Source: Tanytarsus gracilentus
Lineage: Eukaryota; Arthropoda; Insecta; Diptera; Chironomidae
DNA length: 64,000 nucleotides
Assembly: GCA_038502055.1 (NCBI GenBank)
Contig: JAXRKN010000025.1
Coordinates: 248,001 to 312,000, forward strand
Reading direction: 5' to 3'
A model generated the notes under the pieces. It did no database searches. It saw only the letters and a list, made by a program, of their open reading frames with translations, and was not told the DNA's origin. The position numbers and the translations under genes were made by a program. Shown here in pieces: positions 51,601 through 64,000 of the stretch; positions within the stretch are counted from its first letter, which is position 1, and the number at the start of each line of letters is the position of its first letter.

Positions 51601-51945
51601 ACCATTAAATGAAACATGTTTGGCTTACATTCCTTGATCTCACTTTATTCAAAAGTTTTTGTTCACTCAATTATACTGAAAGATTTAAAATTAACCTAAT
51701 AATCAATTTTGTTGAGAAAATTTAATTTTTCAAAGAAATGTTAATTAAAGTATATTTTTTGGAGATCTTCAATTTTAACTTAATGTTTACCTCTAACTAC
51801 AAACGATGATCATCAGAATTTTCCGCAATTGGCATTAAATCACTCAACATTTCACTTTTTTTATCACAACATTAACATGCACTCACAATGTTTACAAAAA
51901 TATAATATGTGTCTAGGATTTGCCTTAGCCAAGACACATTTTTAA
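48601..51945. other. Intergenic AT-rich DNA between DIP and Rbcn-3B
   Basis: This holds the 3' UTR of the DIP gene (several AATAAA-type signals from about 48740). No gene is recognised. A GC hairpin (GGCGG...CCGCC) occurs at about 50396-50420. Confidence 0.45.
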
Positions 51946-52380
51946 TTTTTAGCGTAACCCACACAAGGTGTGGTAACGCTTATATACTCGTATTTCCGTC
52001 CGTCCATCTGTCCGTTTCTTCGAGATTTCAGTTGAGAAGTCTTTCGGTATACTTTTTATTATTTCTAATTATTCCTAATTATTTTTTTTCGCTCAAGCGG
52101 TAAAGCGACAACCTCGACTAATTATCTAATTATCAAAAAAATAATTAGGAATAATTAGAAATAATTATCGTTGAACTCGTAATTGGATGGAAAATGTAAC
52201 AGTATGGAAAATGGAACATAGTGGAAAATGGAACACAATGGAAAATGGAACACAATGGAGCTACTTTTCATTTTTCTCCTAGCTAGGGGCTGAAATTGTT
52301 CTAAATATTTAAAAGCTGATTTTGGGATGAGAATTTGGTCATGACCGGTGCTTTTTATTTTCTAAAAGTGAATAAATTCA
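51946..52380 (+). repeat. GCGTAACCC-family repeat, copy 5, with internal fold-back
   Basis: The 5' end TTTTTAGCGTAACCCACAC and GGTGTGGTAACGCTTATA plus CCGTCCGTCC are intact. The family's 3' end was not found. The interior contains a perfect inverted repeat of about 32 bp (52058-52089 against 52137-52168) around a 47-bp loop, then GGAAAATGGAACAC units (52190-52255) that are the reverse complement of those in copy 4. Confidence 0.65.
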
Positions 52381-52383
52381 GGC

Positions 52384-52650
52384 ATGCATATCAGGCGCAA
52401 TACAATGAAATTTGAAATTAGCGACTTGGACAATATCCTATTTGAGCTGCTCGCCATTTGTGCTCCAAATATAAATGAACTAATAGTTCGACGTTTTGAG
52501 GTTGAAGATGAATCAATCACCAACAAATCTTATTTTAACGAACTTGAAACTTTGAAGGTTGAATTTGGCAAAATGGACTCAAGGATAGAATCAAAAGAAA
52601 ATCTGAAAAGAAACGCACCAATGTTGAAAAATAAATATTTATATTACTGA
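52384..52650 (+). CDS. Unrecognised short frame, possible LRR/F-box-like fragment
   Basis: 88 codons with less AT-driven composition than neighbouring chance frames (DLDNILFELLAICAPNINEL, then FNELETLKVEFGKMDSR). The spacing of Leu/Ile residues is reminiscent of leucine-rich-repeat parts of F-box proteins, but this is weak. It lies immediately downstream of repeat copy 5 and behind an AATTCAG that could be a splice acceptor or the edge of a transduced fragment. It may be a gene piece carried along by the repeat, or chance. Confidence 0.25.
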   Translation: MHIRRNTMKFEISDLDNILFELLAICAPNINELIVRRFEVEDESITNKSYFNELETLKVEFGKMDSRIESKENLKRNAPMLKNKYLYY

Positions 52651-52838
52651 ATTATTAGGTTAATATATTTATTTATGGTAGCTGATAGATATTTGATTAA
52701 CATGTAACAGTTTTAAATAGTTTCGCAAAGTTAAAAATGGTGTGGAATAAAGAGAAGATGTTCAATTTTCAATACATTCAATACATAGTTTTGTGATATT
52801 TAAATATAGTTTATTTAAGCTTCACGCCAAACGTTTTT

Positions 52839-61113
<8,275 letters not shown>

Positions 61114-62316
61114 TTTAGTTTTTCAAGACTTTTCTTTTAAAAATATATTCAATTTTTTTATCAATTTGATAAAATCAATTTTCACCTAACTCACACTTAT
61201 TATGTCACTTTATTTAATTTAACTGTCTTTTTCCAACAAATTTTTTCACTTGATAATGTCTTTAAACTCGTTAAAACAAATTATATTTTTGAGAAAAATT
61301 CCACACAATAATAATATCGATTTTTCAATTTCTTAAAGCTCTGTACTAAAATGATGACACTTATTTTTCCTTATTTTTATTAAACATAATTTTTTTGTAA
61401 GCAAGAAAGTCTCATCATCATATGCATATGTGCCAATAAGAATTCAATATGAATTTTAAGGATAGTCTGTTTATGTAGAGTTTTTAGTTTTTAATCCGCA
61501 CCTTAATTATTTAAAATTTAGTTCTAGTTATGGGCGGGCTACAGCCTACAAATTTGCTAGTTTATTATGTTCTAAAAATCCCATGTGACAGCACTGACTG
61601 ATTCGTGATTGCAATCATCTGACTTTTGTTTATTTATATAAATAACAATAATTTAGACCATGTTCGAAAAAATGATCGAAAAAGATCCAGCAACCTTTGA
61701 AATTTAATTAGTAAAAAAAGAAAATTTTCAGAAAAATCTTGCTGCGAGACTTTAATCACTAGAAATGTACTATAACAACTATTTTACATCATTTCAAGTA
61801 TCATGGATTCTTCTAAAAGTTCAGTCTGATGTGATTATCAAAACATTAAGAAAATTGTGCAAATCTTAGCAAACATTCAAATGAATACACATTTTTTCGA
61901 ACTTGAGGGACATGGAATTTAGAGTTAAAAAGGTAAAAAAATTTATGCTGTAAATAAAGTATTCAATTTTTAATTTAGTTTTTCAGTATAGATTCTTTTA
62001 TTACTCTTATTTTCACACTCAAACAGTCAATGCCTAATAGCCAAATCGTGTAATTTATGGTAATTAAAATTGTTGCGACGATTAAATCTAAGTTTCTTTT
62101 GTATTATTTCAATCACAAGATTCTGATATGGCTCAATGAATCTCTTTTAAAAGCTCCTTGCTCATCTCAAATTTGAATTCTATAAAATAATGTGAATTGA
62201 TTCGGTGAGAAAAATTATAATACTAAATTAAGTAGGTAATAATAATAAATGAATAGTCATATTTTGATTAATGGAATGAAAATAAATAACTTTACAAAAA
62301 AAATGTCGAGAAGGAC
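61114..62316. other. Spacer between Rbcn-3B and ktub
   Basis: AT-rich. It contains the Rbcn-3B upstream region (right of 61113) and the ktub 3' UTR. No additional gene was seen. Confidence 0.5.
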
Positions 62317-64000
62317 TTATTCGCAGGCTAATTTGCCATCGAAGCTGCTGAGGGCAATTTGAAAAGCTTGCAAGGCGCAGAGGGGATATCTAAAATCCAT
62401 AGTAAAAATATCTTCGGAACAGCGTCCGAATTGCATTACAATGTAGTCGGGATCTGTTTCGTGAACTATTTGAAAGTTTTTAACAGATGCTTTCGTTACT
62501 CTTCCATGAAAATTTAGGACATACGATTGCGTTTCGTCATTCCACACGGGAGTTTTATTCCGAAGCTCTACAAGATTGTCCAAATTTTTAGTCTTCCAGC
62601 TATCCAAAATCCCTTGTTGCATATCGTCAGAGCTAATTTTAACTCTCTCGTCTTTATCGTCTAAACCTAAAATGGACATTCCATATGTAAGAAATAAGAA
62701 TAAATTTATTTAAATTCTAATTATTGGGATATTAAGTTGAAATTGACGGTTTTTTCGGTGCAGGTTACTTTGGGTTGGTGTGACTCTCTCGCCAAAGATA
62801 GAATTTTAAAACAAAAAACATTTGAAAGAGAAACAAAAAAAGGAAGTTTTTCAAATACTTTTTAGTTTTTTAAGTCACTTGACATCCTCGCTAATCGTCC
62901 CCAAAGTTTTAAAAAATATTACATTTTTTTTCATAAAATAACTTTGGGTACCCATAGGGCGGGCCTTTAAGTTAAAAATTTCACTATCTCTAAAACTTTA
63001 AAGATTTGACTTTAATCTTTCAGATTGTATTGTTTTTAAATTTTTTCACTTGCTAGTTTTTTCTTGACGTAACTTTTTTACGAGCCCTTTAGAAAAATCG
63101 CACTTTCACAAAAGTTAATTTATTTAAATATGTTGCAAGCAAATGTACTAAATATGAGGTATTATGTAAAAATAAATTTGCTACAAGATGGCATCATTAA
63201 AAACGTAATTTTTGAATACGGCCCGGGATCTGTACGAAGGGTCAATCATATGTAACGTTTTTTTGAGAAACTAAATATGCCATCTTGTAGCTAATTTATT
63301 TTTACATAATACCTCATATTTAGTTTTATACATTTGCTTGCAACATATTTAAATTAAATTAACTTAAAGGCCCGCCCTAGAGAGTAACCAAAGTTATTTT
63401 GTGAAAAAAATGTAATATTTTTTAAAACTTTGGGGACGATTAGCGAGTTTGTCAAGTGACTTAAAAAACTAAAAAGTATTTGAAAAACTTCCTTTGTTGT
63501 TTCTCTTTCAAATGTTTTTTGTTTTAAAATTTTATCTTTGGCGAGAGAGTCACACCAACCCAAAGTAACCTGCACCGAAAAAACCGTCAATTTCAACTTA
63601 ATATCCCAATAATTATATTCTTACAACCTGGAATTACGACGGTCATTGAACGCGGCCCTTTGAAGCCTAAAATGTTTGTATCCTAGAAAATAGCATTGTT
63701 AGATTAACTGAAAAATTGCTGCTTCACATTCTATATATATACATACATATATAACAACATATACATACATATATAACAACTCCTAGTTCTAAACGAATTG
63801 GGGATTCTTCTCCTTTTTGTGATTTCGTGCCATTGTCAAACATACCAAAAGTTGTTCCCAGCACATTTGACCTCAACTTTCCTACATATCCATCTGTTTG
63901 ACGACTTAAATCGGTGGGATCACAGCTTATAATATAATTTGAGGTTTTACTCTTCTTTCTTTTTCGGCCAGCAAGAAGGAAAATTTTCTTTCCAGTGTCT
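62317..64000 (-). CDS. ktub: King tubby, C-terminal tubby domain (5' part outside window)
   Basis: A Tubby-family phosphoinositide-binding protein; the fly orthologue acts in ciliary membrane trafficking and in rhodopsin endocytosis. Three exons are visible: 63999-63769 (open to the window edge), 63682-63628 and 62666-62317. Phases join exactly. The tubby barrel is recognisable: [40 protein letters not shown], then [57 protein letters not shown]. The terminal FDGKLACE is the usual end of the family. The intron between the last two exons (63627-62667) is almost wholly occupied by a palindromic element. The donor of the first visible exon lies in a 22-bp tandem duplication. Confidence 0.95.
62718..63615. 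mobile_element. 898-bp near-palindromic fold-back element filling a ktub intron
   Basis: The left arm starts TAATTATTGGGATATTAAG and the right arm ends with its reverse complement. Matching continues inward over several hundred bases (for example GGTTACTTTGGGTTGGTGTG left against CACACCAACCCAAAGTAACC right, then TAAATATGAGGTATTATG and CAAGATGGCAT near the centre). The unpaired centre is at about 63209-63252. The left arm has about 120 extra bases near 62982-63105. Flanking TA on both sides is compatible with a TA duplication. No transposase frame exists; frames across it are arm artefacts. Confidence 0.88.
63739..63780 (-). repeat. Tandem duplication of a ktub splice donor
   Basis: Two 20-bp copies, spaced 22 bp apart, each read TATATATGTATGTATAT-like on the minus strand and each hold a GTATGT donor (63768-63763 and 63746-63741). 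The exon-proximal one fits the reading phase. The distal one would add 22 nt and shift the frame. Confidence 0.7.

Noticed and set aside
63354..63596. Minus-strand 80-codon frame in the ktub intron
   Set aside because: Lies in an arm of the palindromic element; the mirrored arm does not preserve the frame and no domain is recognised.

Overview
The window reads as AT-rich nuclear DNA of an insect, most likely a dipteran and probably a nematoceran midge. This is an inference from four recognisable spliced genes of fly type with short GT-AG introns, and from the many non-LTR and MITE-like insertions. No search was run, so the species is not assigned. I rebuilt exon structures by hand. In each of the four conserved genes the exon phases close exactly, which is the main support for the coordinates.

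Left part (1-9.9 kb): a decayed APE-type non-LTR retrotransposon (119-2171, resuming near 4215). It is split by a ~2 kb element with G-rich inverted ends, which itself carries a copy of an interspersed repeat family (here called the GCGTAACCC family). The rest is AT-rich DNA without a recognisable gene. At 10074-11510 (+) lies a complete five-exon Gbeta76C-like visual G-protein beta subunit of 346 aa. Behind it on the minus strand is a tandem cluster of three small, cysteine-rich, single-membrane-segment genes (12273-12659, 12957-13279, 13561-13932). They share a phase-2 intron placed just before the Cys-rich motif, and the third has an in-frame stop at codon 8. I do not recognise this family; it is the best candidate here for something undescribed.

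Middle (14-32.6 kb): a gene-poor stretch with several short inverted-repeat elements, a (GA)n tract, a 223-bp SINE-like insertion with a perfect 23-bp target duplication, and a G-run/T-run minisatellite block.

Centre (32.6-48.6 kb, +): one complete 14-exon gene for a three-Ig, apparently GPI-anchored neuronal adhesion protein of the DIP (Dpr-interacting protein) group, 438 aa. Its introns have absorbed a MULE-like MITE, two GCGTAACCC-family copies, a 1.35-kb retroposon with a 24-bp target duplication, a hAT-like MITE, and a 15-bp insertion that looks like only the tail of the SINE.

Right part (52.8-64 kb, all minus strand): Rbcn-3B (WDR7 orthologue, 14 exons, 1489 aa), which contains the whole TIA-1-type RNA-binding gene Rox8 (426 aa) inside its 3-kb intron 7, on the same strand. 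That intron begins with a GC donor. Upstream in the same direction is the 3' part of king tubby (ktub), cut by the window end. One ktub intron is almost entirely an 898-bp near-palindromic element.

Functionally the conserved genes are independent: phototransduction (Gbeta76C), synaptic partner recognition (DIP), V-ATPase and endosome acidification (Rbcn-3B), splicing and translation control (Rox8), and phosphoinositide-linked signalling or ciliary trafficking (ktub).
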